A stretch of DNA of 64,000 nucleotides from Glaciecola sp. (GCA_029246415.1 JAQWNF010000018.1:23484-87483); one strand, 5' to 3'. Counted from the stretch's first letter, positions 52,497 through 62,076 are shown. Numbers and translations are program-made. The notes: generated from the sequence alone by a model not told the origin.

Positions 52497-53879
52497 ATGA
52501 ATAATCCAAGTGAAAACAAAACCCCAAGAGTATTGGATACATCGGCACTAGTTCATGATCCAAAGTCACTTCTTGCGTACAGTGAAGACGTATACATCTG
52601 TCTAACAGTTCTAGAAGAATTAGATAACTTAAAAGAAAGAACTAACAAATCGGTTAGTGCTGATGCTCGTGTATGTATTCGTATGCTTGAAGATATAATA
52701 AATGGGCACAGTGCAGAAGAGATGGAAGCTGGTATTCCACTGCCTTCTACTGAAACAGCTAAACGAGGAAAACTGTTTATTGGAATTGATACCCAGCTCG
52801 ATATGGCTAAAGAGTTAAAGCACGGTATTGGAAGTGACGCTGACAATAGAATAATTAACTATGCACTGTATCTTCAGAAGGACTTAGATAAAGACGTAGT
52901 AATTGTTAGCCGTGACATTAATATGCGCTTGAAAGCTCGAACCGTAGGGGTCATGGCAGAAGACGTTGCCGTAGATAATCAAATATCAGATATTGATCTT
53001 TTATACACAGGGGTACAAGCCTTTAAAGGAGATCTTTTTGATCGAATTAAATCAGACAAAGACTTCAAGGTTTCAGGAGAAGTTTATACTTTCCCAATAA
53101 GTCTATTTAATGATGAAGTTCAGCCAAACATGTATTGGTACGATGAAGCTGGACACATTGGGCGAATTTCAGAAGTAACAGATACTGAGGTATTCACAAA
53201 GTTATTGCCTCGTAAACAAGAAAAAGTATGGGGCATTTTGCCTAAAAATCAGCGTCAGGCAGTAGCTTTAAGCCAATTAACAGATCCATATTATGACTTA
53301 AATATCATCCTTGGCCCTGCTGGCTCCGGAAAAACTTTTTTAGCAGTTGCTTCGGCGCTGCATCAAGTATTGGAGTTAAAAAAGTACAAAAAAATCGTTG
53401 TGGTGCGCTCCAGAGACTTTATGGACGATGATCCGGGGTTTTTACCCGGTGACCTGACAGAGAAATCAATGCCGTTATTAGCAGGTATAACAGATGCGCT
53501 TATATCAATGCATTCAGGTGATAACAATGAAGGTAATATTAGTGCAACTGTTGAGCATGTGATCGAAAAAGCCAATATAGAATTTACTAGTATGGCTTAC
53601 TTCCGAGGTCGTTCAATAGACGATGCTGTTTTAATCATTGATGAAGCTCAAAACATGACTAGAGCGCAAATTAAGGGCATGTTAAGCCGTGGTGGCAAAA
53701 ATTGTCGCACAATCGTGTTGGGCAACTTAGCCCAGATTGATGATAAGTTTGTCACACCCGCATCTTCAGGTGCTAGCGCGGCTGTTAACGTGTATAGAAA
53801 CTATGAAAAAGGCTCAGTATTGATATTTGATGAAGTAGAGCGTAGTAGCTTGGCTGAATTCACTGAAAAGAACATGTAG
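52497..53879 (+). CDS. second, complete PIN-PhoH family ATPase carried by the island
   Basis: A 460-aa protein with the full PIN-PhoH layout: PIN domain from VLDTSALVHDPKSLL, DNRIIN, the linker with SRDINMRLKAR, Walker A GPAGSGKT at 273-280 followed by FLAVASAL, and Walker B in LIIDEAQNM. The family links RNA cleavage by PIN to an RNA helicase-like PhoH ATPase. It is a diverged homologue of the truncated gene upstream, not a copy (LDTNILLHEP against LDTSALVHDP). I start at the ATG at 52497, 8-10 nt after AAGGAGA. It may replace the function of the broken host gene. Confidence 0.93.
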   Translation: MNNPSENKTPRVLDTSALVHDPKSLLAYSEDVYICLTVLEELDNLKERTNKSVSADARVCIRMLEDIINGHSAEEMEAGIPLPSTETAKRGKLFIGIDTQLDMAKELKHGIGSDADNRIINYALYLQKDLDKDVVIVSRDINMRLKARTVGVMAEDVAVDNQISDIDLLYTGVQAFKGDLFDRIKSDKDFKVSGEVYTFPISLFNDEVQPNMYWYDEAGHIGRISEVTDTEVFTKLLPRKQEKVWGILPKNQRQAVALSQLTDPYYDLNIILGPAGSGKTFLAVASALHQVLELKKYKKIVVVRSRDFMDDDPGFLPGDLTEKSMPLLAGITDALISMHSGDNNEGNISATVEHVIEKANIEFTSMAYFRGRSIDDAVLIIDEAQNMTRAQIKGMLSRGGKNCRTIVLGNLAQIDDKFVTPASSGASAAVNVYRNYEKGSVLIFDEVERSSLAEFTEKNM

Positions 53880-53922
53880 GCATCAAACTACAATTCACAT
53901 TTCCTTATAATATTGCGACAAT

Positions 53923-53948
53923 AGCCACTGCTTTTTGCAGTGGCTTTT
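53923..53948 (+). terminator. rho-independent terminator of the island phoH
   Basis: AGCCACTGC and GCAGTGGCT form a perfect 9-bp stem with a TTTTT loop, followed by a short T run, 44 nt after the stop codon. Confidence 0.88.
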
Positions 53949-54071
53949 CAGAGAAGCCCGTTCCCACGAAAACAGGACGAAATGGATTTACTCTGAACTA
54001 AAAGATTAAATATTCACAAAAACTGAGTGACATAGGTGCGTGGCCTAGCGTTGCCGTTTTTTGGTGTATTG

Positions 54072-54434
54072 ATGTCTTTTAATAAAGAAGACCTGCTAGT
54101 AAATATAAAAAGGCAGGCAAAACGATTATCTAAATTATTAACTATTCCCCTTGGACAAGCCCAAGAAGCCCTAGCTATTTGTCTTTACGGCTGTGACAGT
54201 TACAGCGATTTACTAGTAAAAATAAAAGCTGAATCCTTTGACAACCCATTGATAGCACTGTCTGCACTCTCACCAAACTCGGAAATATTTTTAGTAAAAA
54301 TATTAGCTAGCCACCTAGATAGCATTATTGGAAATTTTGAAAAAAAATTTCCCGGCTCCAATATAAATGAAGAGATGGTCGTATCCCTGTTTGGGCTTAG
54401 CTTTTCAGAGTTCAAACTCAAAATATCTACCTAA
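54072..54434 (+). CDS. small accessory protein (unknown function)
   Basis: A 120-aa protein without signal or membrane segment. The N-terminal part, KRQAKRLSKLLTIPLGQAQEALAICLYGCDSYSDLL, has the shape of a helical module found at the N-terminus of several mobile-element proteins (AKRLxxxL, then xxQALExxAxxxGxxxWxxL). That resemblance is weak and is only an inference. The C-terminal repeat of the theme (VVSLFGLSFSEFKLKI) suggests two similar modules. The Shine-Dalgarno is poor; the ATG at 54072 is chosen over a GTG at 54036. Confidence 0.55.
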   Translation: MSFNKEDLLVNIKRQAKRLSKLLTIPLGQAQEALAICLYGCDSYSDLLVKIKAESFDNPLIALSALSPNSEIFLVKILASHLDSIIGNFEKKFPGSNINEEMVVSLFGLSFSEFKLKIST

Positions 54435-54453
54435 AGTTGTACAAATACGTAAG

Positions 54454-54484
54454 TTGTCATTTTGTTTTTTGGCGATATTATAAT
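54454..54484 (+). promoter_or_regulatory. candidate promoter before the unknown two-gene operon
   Basis: TTGTCA (54454-54459) and TATAAT (54479-54484) with a 19-bp spacer, longer than ideal, in the 209-nt gap before the 54644 gene. The implied leader is about 150 nt. Confidence 0.35.
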
Positions 54485-54643
54485 ATGAAGGCTGAACGGA
54501 CAGCCTACGCCTACACATGTTTTTAAAATAAAAATATGAGCAGTGAAGCGGAGCATCCGTAAAAATTTGGTGATTCAAATAATCGAATAAATAGTGTGTT
54601 GGTAGGCCATTATTTTTTCGCAATAAATTATTTGGAAAATTAC

Positions 54644-55681
54644 ATGATATCGCTAAATCAATTACAAAATAAATTAAATAATCAAACAAAAAACTTCGCC
54701 TTACTATTAGAATTTCCCCAGCAATATGCTGAACGTCTATGGTCAATCGGTGTTTACGATTGTGCTACTATTCCACAAGCTCATGAGCGTCTTAGAGACG
54801 TTTTTGACAGCAATGATTTAAATTCAATTCTTACGCATGACTCTTTCAAATATCTGATTATTAATGAATACGATGATCAAGAAATAATTGAGTCACTTCA
54901 TAAAGAAATAACGGCAATGGCATCCCGCATAGAAAGCCAGATGTTTGTTGATATCGAAACTTTAGAATTAGTTTCTGCAATTTATAAAGTTTTGGGTTTG
55001 TCTGAAGATGCCAAGTTCATCATTAATACAGGAGCTAACTTTAGGCTGGAATGGCGACCTTATTTTGACGCATATGATGATCCATTAGCCGTTCAATATG
55101 CGGATTTAAAGGTTCACGGCTGCTACTACAGGCTCATTGCCACTAAGTTTCCTTTTGAAAAAATATCTTTCGATAATATTAAAAGTTATTTGTACAAAAT
55201 CAAGTGGGAGCACGATGGTGAGTTTGAGGGCTGCATTTCTAATGGTAACAGTTTCTCAAAGCATGAAGACTGGCTGATGATGACACTTGAGCTTTTCAAC
55301 TCTGGAATAGGAAATGACGCTAGATTAAATCCAACGACCTTCGAAATTGAAAGGGTACGATATTTAGTTTATGGCTTTCCTCTGGTGCCTTCGTTGGTAT
55401 CAGACTGGCATAAGCCTGACCTTAACCTTCAGGTTAAAAACCTAGACGGAGACCAAAAGTTTATAGTTCGTATTGACCAGCAGAGCCTAATATTTTACGC
55501 CCGTCGAGTAGAGGCTAGTTTGTTTAATACGATTGATTGTGAAAAGCATATTTCGTTGTATCGAGCTAGTGTTCTTGCTCATTTTGACGCAGATGACGAG
55601 TTATTAAAGGTCAATGGGGTTAAGTACTTAACATGCTTTCGTCCATATTCTCTAGAAGACACGAGAGGTGTTCAGATATGA
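54644..55681 (+). CDS. unrecognised protein, first gene of a coupled island pair
   Basis: A 345-aa soluble protein of no family I recognise. The N-terminal half is helical and acidic (QLQNKLNNQTKNFALLLEFP, DDQEIIESLHKEITAMASRIES). The C-terminal half is beta-rich and aromatic (ARLNPTTFEIERVRYLVYGFPLVPSL, DGDQKFIVRIDQQSLIFYARR). No catalytic motif stands out. I start at the ATG at 54644; a GTG at 54596 is possible but extends with hydrophobic sequence lacking a ribosome site. Its TGA overlaps the next ATG as ATGA, so the two proteins are probably made in fixed ratio and may interact. Confidence 0.6.
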   Translation: MISLNQLQNKLNNQTKNFALLLEFPQQYAERLWSIGVYDCATIPQAHERLRDVFDSNDLNSILTHDSFKYLIINEYDDQEIIESLHKEITAMASRIESQMFVDIETLELVSAIYKVLGLSEDAKFIINTGANFRLEWRPYFDAYDDPLAVQYADLKVHGCYYRLIATKFPFEKISFDNIKSYLYKIKWEHDGEFEGCISNGNSFSKHEDWLMMTLELFNSGIGNDARLNPTTFEIERVRYLVYGFPLVPSLVSDWHKPDLNLQVKNLDGDQKFIVRIDQQSLIFYARRVEASLFNTIDCEKHISLYRASVLAHFDADDELLKVNGVKYLTCFRPYSLEDTRGVQI

Positions 55682-56025
55682 CAGAAAAAACTTACTTAAA
55701 GGACGTAAGCATAGTATCGGTTTATGACTACAAAGATTTTGAAAAAACATTTTTGATTGATGTCTTAGCTGGTGTAGTTATTGACGATGAAACATTTAGA
55801 TTTCGTCCATTTGAGCAAATAGTTACTTCAAAAATTGTTAACAAAAGAGTTGTTGGCGACAAAATAGAAGTAATTACTCATAACGGAAGTTGTTATGTAA
55901 TTGATGTTGAACATAAGTTATATGACATTTCATTTGCTGAGCTTGTAGTAATGAGAATAGGAGTGCATTCACCTGAACGTATTTTAGAAATGAGAGAACA
56001 GCTCAAAACTCCAAAATTGAATTGA
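55678..56025 (+). CDS. unrecognised small protein, second gene of the coupled pair
   Basis: A 115-aa protein with no signal peptide, rich in short beta strands (IVSVYDYKDFEKTFLIDVLAGVVI, DKIEVITHNGSCYVIDVEHKLYDISFAELVVMR). AGAGGTG precedes the ATG, which overlaps the stop of the preceding gene by 4 nt. I do not recognise the family. The small size and coupling would suit an accessory or immunity-type partner, but this is speculation. Confidence 0.6.
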   Translation: MTEKTYLKDVSIVSVYDYKDFEKTFLIDVLAGVVIDDETFRFRPFEQIVTSKIVNKRVVGDKIEVITHNGSCYVIDVEHKLYDISFAELVVMRIGVHSPERILEMREQLKTPKLN

Positions 56026-56109
56026 ATGTTAGTATGCTACGCGAGTTGCAATAACTATTACATTTAATTTCATTAAACTTTTTGGTGAATCTTTACTATT
56101 AATTAATAG

Positions 56110-56139
56110 TCCCACACAAAACGTCACTTAGGTGTGGGA
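56110..56139. terminator. inverted repeat between the unknown pair and czcA
   Basis: TCCCACAC (56110-56117) and GTGTGGGA (56132-56139) enclose a 14-nt loop between two convergent units. It lacks a clear T tract on either side, so it is a weak terminator candidate or another kind of inverted repeat. Confidence 0.4.
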
Positions 56140-56162
56140 TATTGGTTCTTAATAAAATTATT

Positions 56163-59100
56163 CTATCTAGATAACTCCTCAATTTTCTTTCTAGAAAACC
56201 AGCTATATAAAACAGGCAAGACAAACAGTGTTAGCAGTGTTGCTGTTACCAATCCGCCAACAATAACGCTCGCTAATGGACGCTGGATTTCTGCACCAAC
56301 ACCATTAGACATTAACATCGGTATCAAACCTAAAGCCGATGTTATTGCTGTCATTAAAACTGGCCTCAATCTGGAGGTTGCTCCTTCAAATACAGCTTGA
56401 GAAACTTCCAAGCCATCTCTAATTCGTTGGTTAATACTCTCTACCATTACCACGCCGTTCAATACAGCAACACCAAATAGTGTAATGAAGCCAACGGAGC
56501 TAGGCACGGACAAGTATTGTCCAGATAAATATAAGGAAAAAACACCGCCAATTACAGCAAGCGGTACGTTGACCAATATCAGCATTGCTTGACCAACAGA
56601 GCCAAAAGCAAAGTAGAGTAGCAGTGCGATTAGTGCTAACGATAAAGGTACAACAATAGCTAGTCTATTTTGAGCACGTTGCTGGCTTTCGAACTGACCG
56701 CCAATCGAAACAGAATAGCCTGAAGGTAAATCAACCTTATCAGCAATTACCGTTTTGATATCAGCAACTACGCTACCCATATCACGGTTTTGAACATTTG
56801 CTTGGATAACAACCCGTCTTTGTACATCGTCGCGTCTAACTTGCGGAGGCCCCGATTCAAACGACACCGTTGCAACATCACCTAAGCGTACCCAAGCACC
56901 TGTTGGTGACTGAATGCGAATATCAGAAATCGCTTCCTTATTTCGTCGGTATTCTTCTTCAATACGTACATAAACATCATAACGCTCATTGCCGTTAATT
57001 ATTTGCCCAGCTTCAACGCCTCCGATACCATCTCGTACAACTTCCATAATATTAGTGACGGAAAGCCCGAATCTTGAAAGCTCTTGCCTGTTAGGCTTTA
57101 CAACTAGTTGCGCTTCCCCTGCAATTTGTTCAAGGGCAACATCTTTTGCTCCATTGACTTCTCTTATGGCAGCTTCAATTTCCTGACCTTTAGCCGCCAA
57201 AACTTCGAGTTCTGGCCCAAATAACTTAATCGCCAATTGAGCTTTAACGCCAGATATTAGCTCGTCAACACGAGTCGCAATTGGCTGAGAAAAGTTAAGT
57301 AGTAGCCCCGGAAACTCTTCTAATGATCTTTCCATCTTACCTTGAAGTTCATAGCGGTTAGATGCACTTGTCCATTGTGAGATAGGTTTTAAACCAATGT
57401 AAATTTCTATATTGTTTACAGGCTCTGGGTCGCCGCCAATTTCTGCCCTACCTATACGGCTAAGTGCATAGGTTACTTCAGGGAACGCCATTAATTTTTC
57501 TTCTAGAATTGGCGCGACAGTTAACGCAGTATCTAAACTTGAAGAAGGTGCCAGCGTTACTCTTAAGTTTATCGTGCCTTCTTCTAACTCTGGCACGAAC
57601 TCAGTACCAATATAAGGCACGGTTGCCAAAGCAGATATAACTAATAGTATGGATGTAGAAACAATCAATTTAGTGTGTTTTAGAGAAAATTTCAGCCCTT
57701 TTTTGTAGAGCATGTTTAACGGCTTGAGAACGAAACTTTCTCTCTCTTTTACACCAGATCTAAATAGATAAGTTGCCAGTGCAGGTACGATAAACAACGC
57801 AACCACAATCGCAGATACAACGGCTAAGATGATGCTTATTGCCATAGGTTGGAATAACTTTGCTTCAACCCCTTCAAAACTGAACAATGGCGCAAATACG
57901 ACTAAAATAATCGAGGCTGCAAAAAAGACAGGACGAGCCACTTCTTTACCTGCTTCTGTCAGGCGCAGTTCAATACCATGATCGTCGTGTTCGACATCGT
58001 GCGGATCTGCGTCAGAAGTTGGAACGCGTTCCTTTACCGATTTCGAATGTGTCGCGTCAGGTCTATTTAAATGTTTAAACATATTTTCAACCATAACGAC
58101 TGAACCATCAACTAGCATACCAATGGCTACGGCAATGCCACCCAGTGACATAAGGTTTGCAGAAATGCCCCACCAAGCCATGATCATTAACGCGATACCA
58201 ATTGAAATTGGAATAGATATTAAGACGAGAAAGGTTGCACGTAAGTTCATCAAAAACAGTGCTAGAACAATCGCGATGAAAATAAATGCAAGTAATAAGG
58301 CATCTACAACAGTGTTAACGGCTTTTTCAATCAAATCAGCCTGATCATAAAATGGCTCAAAGCGAACACCTTCCGGCAATGCTTGATTAATTAATGGAAT
58401 TCTTGCATTGATACCATCAATGGTGGCTTTAGTATTTGAACCCATGCGTTTAAGTACAATACCAGAGACAACTTCGCCTAAATTTTCGACTTTTCCATTG
58501 GGTGATTTTCGCGTCATGGTGACAGCGCCTTGACGAATTTCACTGCCCATTTCAACTTTAGCAATATCTGAAACCGTCACAACCGTTCCATCAACCGTTT
58601 TAACGGGAACTTGTTTGATGTTACTGATGCCAGCCTCACCACTCTCAAACCAGCCTGTGCCTCTAATGACAAGCTGCTCTTGTCCACGGTTCATGTACCA
58701 TCCGCCAACGTTGGCATTATTGCTATCTAATGCGCTAACGATATCTTCTTGCGTTAGTTCATATGCTAGGAGCTTAGAAGGATCGACGTTGACTTGATAT
58801 TGCCTAACATTACCACCAAAAGAGAGCACATCAGTAACGCCATCGACTGGCATAATAAGCAATTTTACTATCCAATCATTGAGGCTCCTGAGTGCCATAG
58901 CATCATAGCCAGCGTTTTTATCTGAAATAAGTAAGTACTGAAACACCTGACCTAAACCCGATGTGTTTGGTCCCATTTCTGGCGTGCCGACACCTTCTGG
59001 TATTAACTCTTTTGCTGCTTGAAGCCGTTCAAATACGAGTTGTCTTGCAAAGTAAATGTCGGTGCCTTCTTTAAACACTACGGTTACGCCAGAAAGACCT

Positions 59101-59363
59101 GTTTTAGAAATTGAACGTACTTGCTCAACATCTGGTAAGGCGTACATAACCGCTTCAATGGGGTAAGTAATAAGTTGTTCGACTTCTTCGGCAGCCAGTC
59201 CCGGTGCTTCAGTATTAACAGCGACTTGAACGTTAGTAACGTCAGGAAAAGCATCCAAATTTAATTTTGGGATCACCATAATTGAGCCGACAATTGTGGC
59301 AAACAGTGCAATTAATATAAGGAGTCTGTTGTTAACAGACCAATCTATTATTTTATTAAACAT
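56163..59363 (-). CDS. czcA: CzcA/CusA-type heavy-metal efflux RND pump
   Basis: Inner-membrane proton-driven pump of a CBA tripartite system. The 1066-aa protein has the twelve-helix RND layout, the N-terminal NLDAFPDVTNVQV and the helix 4 motif AIGMLVDGSVVMVEN with the proton-relay Asp. A His/Asp-rich loop (SDADPHDVEHDDHGIEL, about 447-463) may bind metal. The family call is firm; whether Co/Zn/Cd or another ion is the substrate cannot be fixed by eye. AAGGAG precedes the ATG; czcB is 11 nt upstream on the same strand. Confidence 0.93.
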   Translation of the reverse strand: MFNKIIDWSVNNRLLILIALFATIVGSIMVIPKLNLDAFPDVTNVQVAVNTEAPGLAAEEVEQLITYPIEAVMYALPDVEQVRSISKTGLSGVTVVFKEGTDIYFARQLVFERLQAAKELIPEGVGTPEMGPNTSGLGQVFQYLLISDKNAGYDAMALRSLNDWIVKLLIMPVDGVTDVLSFGGNVRQYQVNVDPSKLLAYELTQEDIVSALDSNNANVGGWYMNRGQEQLVIRGTGWFESGEAGISNIKQVPVKTVDGTVVTVSDIAKVEMGSEIRQGAVTMTRKSPNGKVENLGEVVSGIVLKRMGSNTKATIDGINARIPLINQALPEGVRFEPFYDQADLIEKAVNTVVDALLLAFIFIAIVLALFLMNLRATFLVLISIPISIGIALMIMAWWGISANLMSLGGIAVAIGMLVDGSVVMVENMFKHLNRPDATHSKSVKERVPTSDADPHDVEHDDHGIELRLTEAGKEVARPVFFAASIILVVFAPLFSFEGVEAKLFQPMAISIILAVVSAIVVALFIVPALATYLFRSGVKERESFVLKPLNMLYKKGLKFSLKHTKLIVSTSILLVISALATVPYIGTEFVPELEEGTINLRVTLAPSSSLDTALTVAPILEEKLMAFPEVTYALSRIGRAEIGGDPEPVNNIEIYIGLKPISQWTSASNRYELQGKMERSLEEFPGLLLNFSQPIATRVDELISGVKAQLAIKLFGPELEVLAAKGQEIEAAIREVNGAKDVALEQIAGEAQLVVKPNRQELSRFGLSVTNIMEVVRDGIGGVEAGQIINGNERYDVYVRIEEEYRRNKEAISDIRIQSPTGAWVRLGDVATVSFESGPPQVRRDDVQRRVVIQANVQNRDMGSVVADIKTVIADKVDLPSGYSVSIGGQFESQQRAQNRLAIVVPLSLALIALLLYFAFGSVGQAMLILVNVPLAVIGGVFSLYLSGQYLSVPSSVGFITLFGVAVLNGVVMVESINQRIRDGLEVSQAVFEGATSRLRPVLMTAITSALGLIPMLMSNGVGAEIQRPLASVIVGGLVTATLLTLFVLPVLYSWFSRKKIEELSR

Positions 59364-59374
59364 AGTCTTGCTCC

Positions 59375-60709
59375 TTAGTGGTTATGCGGATCAAATCCGC
59401 CTTTAGCGATTTCAGAAGCAACAAAAAATGCGCCTTTGGTTACAATTCGAGTACCACTTTCTAGTCCGATAATTTCTCTGAAATCACCTAAAGCTCGACC
59501 AAGATTAACTTCAGTCGCTTTAAACTCTCCGGGATGGTCTTCAACAAATACTGTCCAATCACCACCGGCACTGCGGATCAGTGAACCTTCTGGTACAGCC
59601 ATCACTTTCTGTTTTGTGGCGAACTGGAAATAGACTTTGACGAACATACCAGAGTGGAGTTTGTCATCAGCATTTTCTACCGCTAATCTGATAATTCGGG
59701 TGCGGGTCTTGGGATCAATAGTATGTGCTTCTTGGATAACTTTAGCTTTGTAACTTTGACCTTCTAATTTGATTGTCGCAGGAGAGTTAATTGATAGACT
59801 AAGCTTTTTGTTTGGCGAGACTTTAGCCTCAACCCATAATTGTTTTTCGTCCGCAAGTAACATAACAGTATCTCCGGCATCAACGCGTTGGCCTTGGATA
59901 AAGTCGTCTAGAAGCACGACACCTTCACGCTGGGCAGTTAATGTATATTGTCCAAATGCTTTAATGTCTTTGTTAGAAATACCATTTATTGCTTTTTCAG
60001 TTAACCCTAAAGCAATGAGTTTCCCATAACTCGCATTGTATGTTGTTTCAGCTTGTAATAATCGACTTTCACTCACCGTCTTATTACCCAGCTTTTTTAC
60101 ACGTTGCCATTCGGTGGAGGCAATTAAATAGTCCGCTTGCGCTTGTGCCATTGCCTCACTAAATAAAGTGACTAACTTTTGGCCTATTTCTACGTGCTCT
60201 CCAAGCGCTGCGTGACGACTAATAATGACGGACTCAGTACGAGGTGAAACCACGTAGCTTTTATAACCGTTGGCTTTTATTTCTCCGGGGGCATATATCG
60301 TGCTAAATTGATATTCTGGGATGACGCTTTCTACTTTGATGTTAGCAAGTGACATATTTTTCGGGCTAAGAGTTATACCTTCTTCATGTTCGTCTTCTTT
60401 ATTCTCATTTCCGTGGTCATGGTCACCTTTTTCTTCCTTATGTCCTTTTTCGTGGCCGTGCTCGTCAAGATCTTCTTCTTGACCTTTTAGGCTTTCTCTT
60501 TCTGAGTACTCACTATGCTCAGGGTGTTCTTTAGCATGAACTCTCTCGTTCTCAGAGTGTTTATGTTCTTTTGTGTCTTGTTTGGAAAGCTTTGTGACAG
60601 AATCAGTAACATCTGACGACTGTGCAAAAGCATCATGACTTGTAGTAAGCCCTACTAACAGGCTGCTAATTACTACGGCTAATAATTTTTTACTAAATAT
60701 TGTATTCAT
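59375..60709 (-). CDS. czcB: CzcB-like periplasmic adaptor with His/Asp/Glu-rich N-terminus
   Basis: Membrane-fusion protein linking pump and outer-membrane channel. The 444-aa protein has a signal peptide (about 1-29, ending AFA), then an unusually charged stretch of about 75 residues with some 17 His and many Glu/Asp (about 45-112). The adaptor core follows: ITLSPKNMSLANIKVESV, the hairpin (EAMAQAQADYLIASTEWQRV), and a C-terminal VPEGSLIRSAGGDWTVFV. The His-rich segment probably collects metal in the periplasm. It ends GGFDPHNH, again with His. Confidence 0.92.
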   Translation of the reverse strand: MNTIFSKKLLAVVISSLLVGLTTSHDAFAQSSDVTDSVTKLSKQDTKEHKHSENERVHAKEHPEHSEYSERESLKGQEEDLDEHGHEKGHKEEKGDHDHGNENKEDEHEEGITLSPKNMSLANIKVESVIPEYQFSTIYAPGEIKANGYKSYVVSPRTESVIISRHAALGEHVEIGQKLVTLFSEAMAQAQADYLIASTEWQRVKKLGNKTVSESRLLQAETTYNASYGKLIALGLTEKAINGISNKDIKAFGQYTLTAQREGVVLLDDFIQGQRVDAGDTVMLLADEKQLWVEAKVSPNKKLSLSINSPATIKLEGQSYKAKVIQEAHTIDPKTRTRIIRLAVENADDKLHSGMFVKVYFQFATKQKVMAVPEGSLIRSAGGDWTVFVEDHPGEFKATEVNLGRALGDFREIIGLESGTRIVTKGAFFVASEIAKGGFDPHNH

Positions 60710-60775
60710 TTTTGTAACCTATATTTTTTATAAATTTAAGATTTCGCTTCTTTCGCTAATGAAAAATTAGCGCGT

Positions 60776-61993
60776 TCAAATCTCAAGTTTTGATAACTGA
60801 CCTATACTTAAAACGAAGGATATTTCTGCAAGCTTAAATTGCTTTTCCAACCGGATGCCTGCATGAAGCGCTTCCGCGCGTTGATTTAATGCGAGTAAAT
60901 AATCAGAAGTATTTATGTCACCAGCTTCCCAGCGTTTGTTGAGTAACTTTGCGCTGCTAGCCAACCTGCCTTGGGTGAGTTTGTGCCATTGCTGGTAGTA
61001 ATTTTTACTGACAGTCAGCGACTCATAATTAGCTTTTGCTTCAAAAGACTGTTTTCGGTAAATTGAATGAAAGTGGGCCTCTGCTGCAATGGCTTCTGAA
61101 TAAGCGGCTTTAACAGTATCTGAATAGTTATTTCTGATGTTTAAAGGAATTGAGAAAGTCACACCAACCAAGTCTTCATCTCCACTTTTACCTGCGCTAA
61201 CTCCAATGGTTGGATTAGGTTTAGATTCCATAGTGGTTAGTTGAGCTTTAGATTGTTGCCCCTTCCATTGCGCTCTTGCGAGTTTAACTTTTGGATGATC
61301 CTCAACCCACTGTGAATCAAATGAATAGCTTGTTGCTCCAAAAGTAAATAAGGGTAAATTGGCGGTATTAGGCGTCCAATCTGGCAATAACTCCTGAACC
61401 TTTATCTCTGCATTTTTAAAAGCAATTTGAGACTCAGATATTTCACTAAAAATTTGCGACAAGTTTAAATAGACTAGCTCAGCGTCAAGTGGCTCTAGAA
61501 GTCCAGCTTTTCGTTTGTCTTCAACAATTCCAACGAGCGTTTGCAATTGCTCTTCTCTTTCTGAAAGTAACTGAGCAGCTTTTTTTGCTGCTTGCCAATT
61601 AACTAATGCAGTTAAGGCATTAGCCTTTTTAGAATCGAGTAGAGATAACAATTGTTGCTGGTTTGCATAAACATCAATTTCACCAATGGTTTTATTTGTT
61701 GATTGCTTATCCCAAAAATCTATCGTTTGACTGATACCAATAGAGTAATTATCAAAATCACCTTCTTTTTCATAGTTTGCTTCAAGCTCTGGGTTATATA
61801 CGGCTTGAGTTAAACTTTTGGCTCTATGATTACTTGCATTAAGTAACTCTTTTGCCGCAACAACTTCGGGATCTTTATTTATTTGACTATCTAGCCATGA
61901 AATACTTTTCTGTTTGCCATAAGTGGCAACTGAAAAACTCACAGCCATGCATAAAGACAGGACTAAACCTGCATTTTTTAAATATATATACAT
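60776..61993 (-). CDS. czcC: CzcC-like outer-membrane efflux protein
   Basis: TolC-family channel of the same CBA system. The 405-aa protein has a signal peptide (about 1-27), and two OEP repeats with the typical long coiled helices (LLNASNHRAKSLTQAVYNPELEANYEKEGDFDNYSIGISQTIDFWDK, split here between two repeats). It is followed by czcB after 66 nt. Transcribed from the direction of the CzcI-like gene. Confidence 0.9.
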   Translation of the reverse strand: MYIYLKNAGLVLSLCMAVSFSVATYGKQKSISWLDSQINKDPEVVAAKELLNASNHRAKSLTQAVYNPELEANYEKEGDFDNYSIGISQTIDFWDKQSTNKTIGEIDVYANQQQLLSLLDSKKANALTALVNWQAAKKAAQLLSEREEQLQTLVGIVEDKRKAGLLEPLDAELVYLNLSQIFSEISESQIAFKNAEIKVQELLPDWTPNTANLPLFTFGATSYSFDSQWVEDHPKVKLARAQWKGQQSKAQLTTMESKPNPTIGVSAGKSGDEDLVGVTFSIPLNIRNNYSDTVKAAYSEAIAAEAHFHSIYRKQSFEAKANYESLTVSKNYYQQWHKLTQGRLASSAKLLNKRWEAGDINTSDYLLALNQRAEALHAGIRLEKQFKLAEISFVLSIGQLSKLEI

Positions 61994-62076
61994 AAAAGTT
62001 CTTAATTTTAAAATTAATAAACACGAACCCTTTATCCATTGTTAAAGAATAAATAGGTCATTAAAAATTAATCTAA

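Noticed and set aside
53949..54640. integron attC site in the gaps around the small island genes
   Set aside because: No paired RYYYAAC and GTTRRRY core sites with an imperfect dyad between them; gene order does not look like cassettes.
54405..54746. 113-aa open frame on the minus strand
   Set aside because: Overlaps two plus-strand genes and the gap between; no ribosome site and no family resemblance.
56134..56400. 88-aa open frame on the plus strand
   Set aside because: Antisense to the czcA 3' end.
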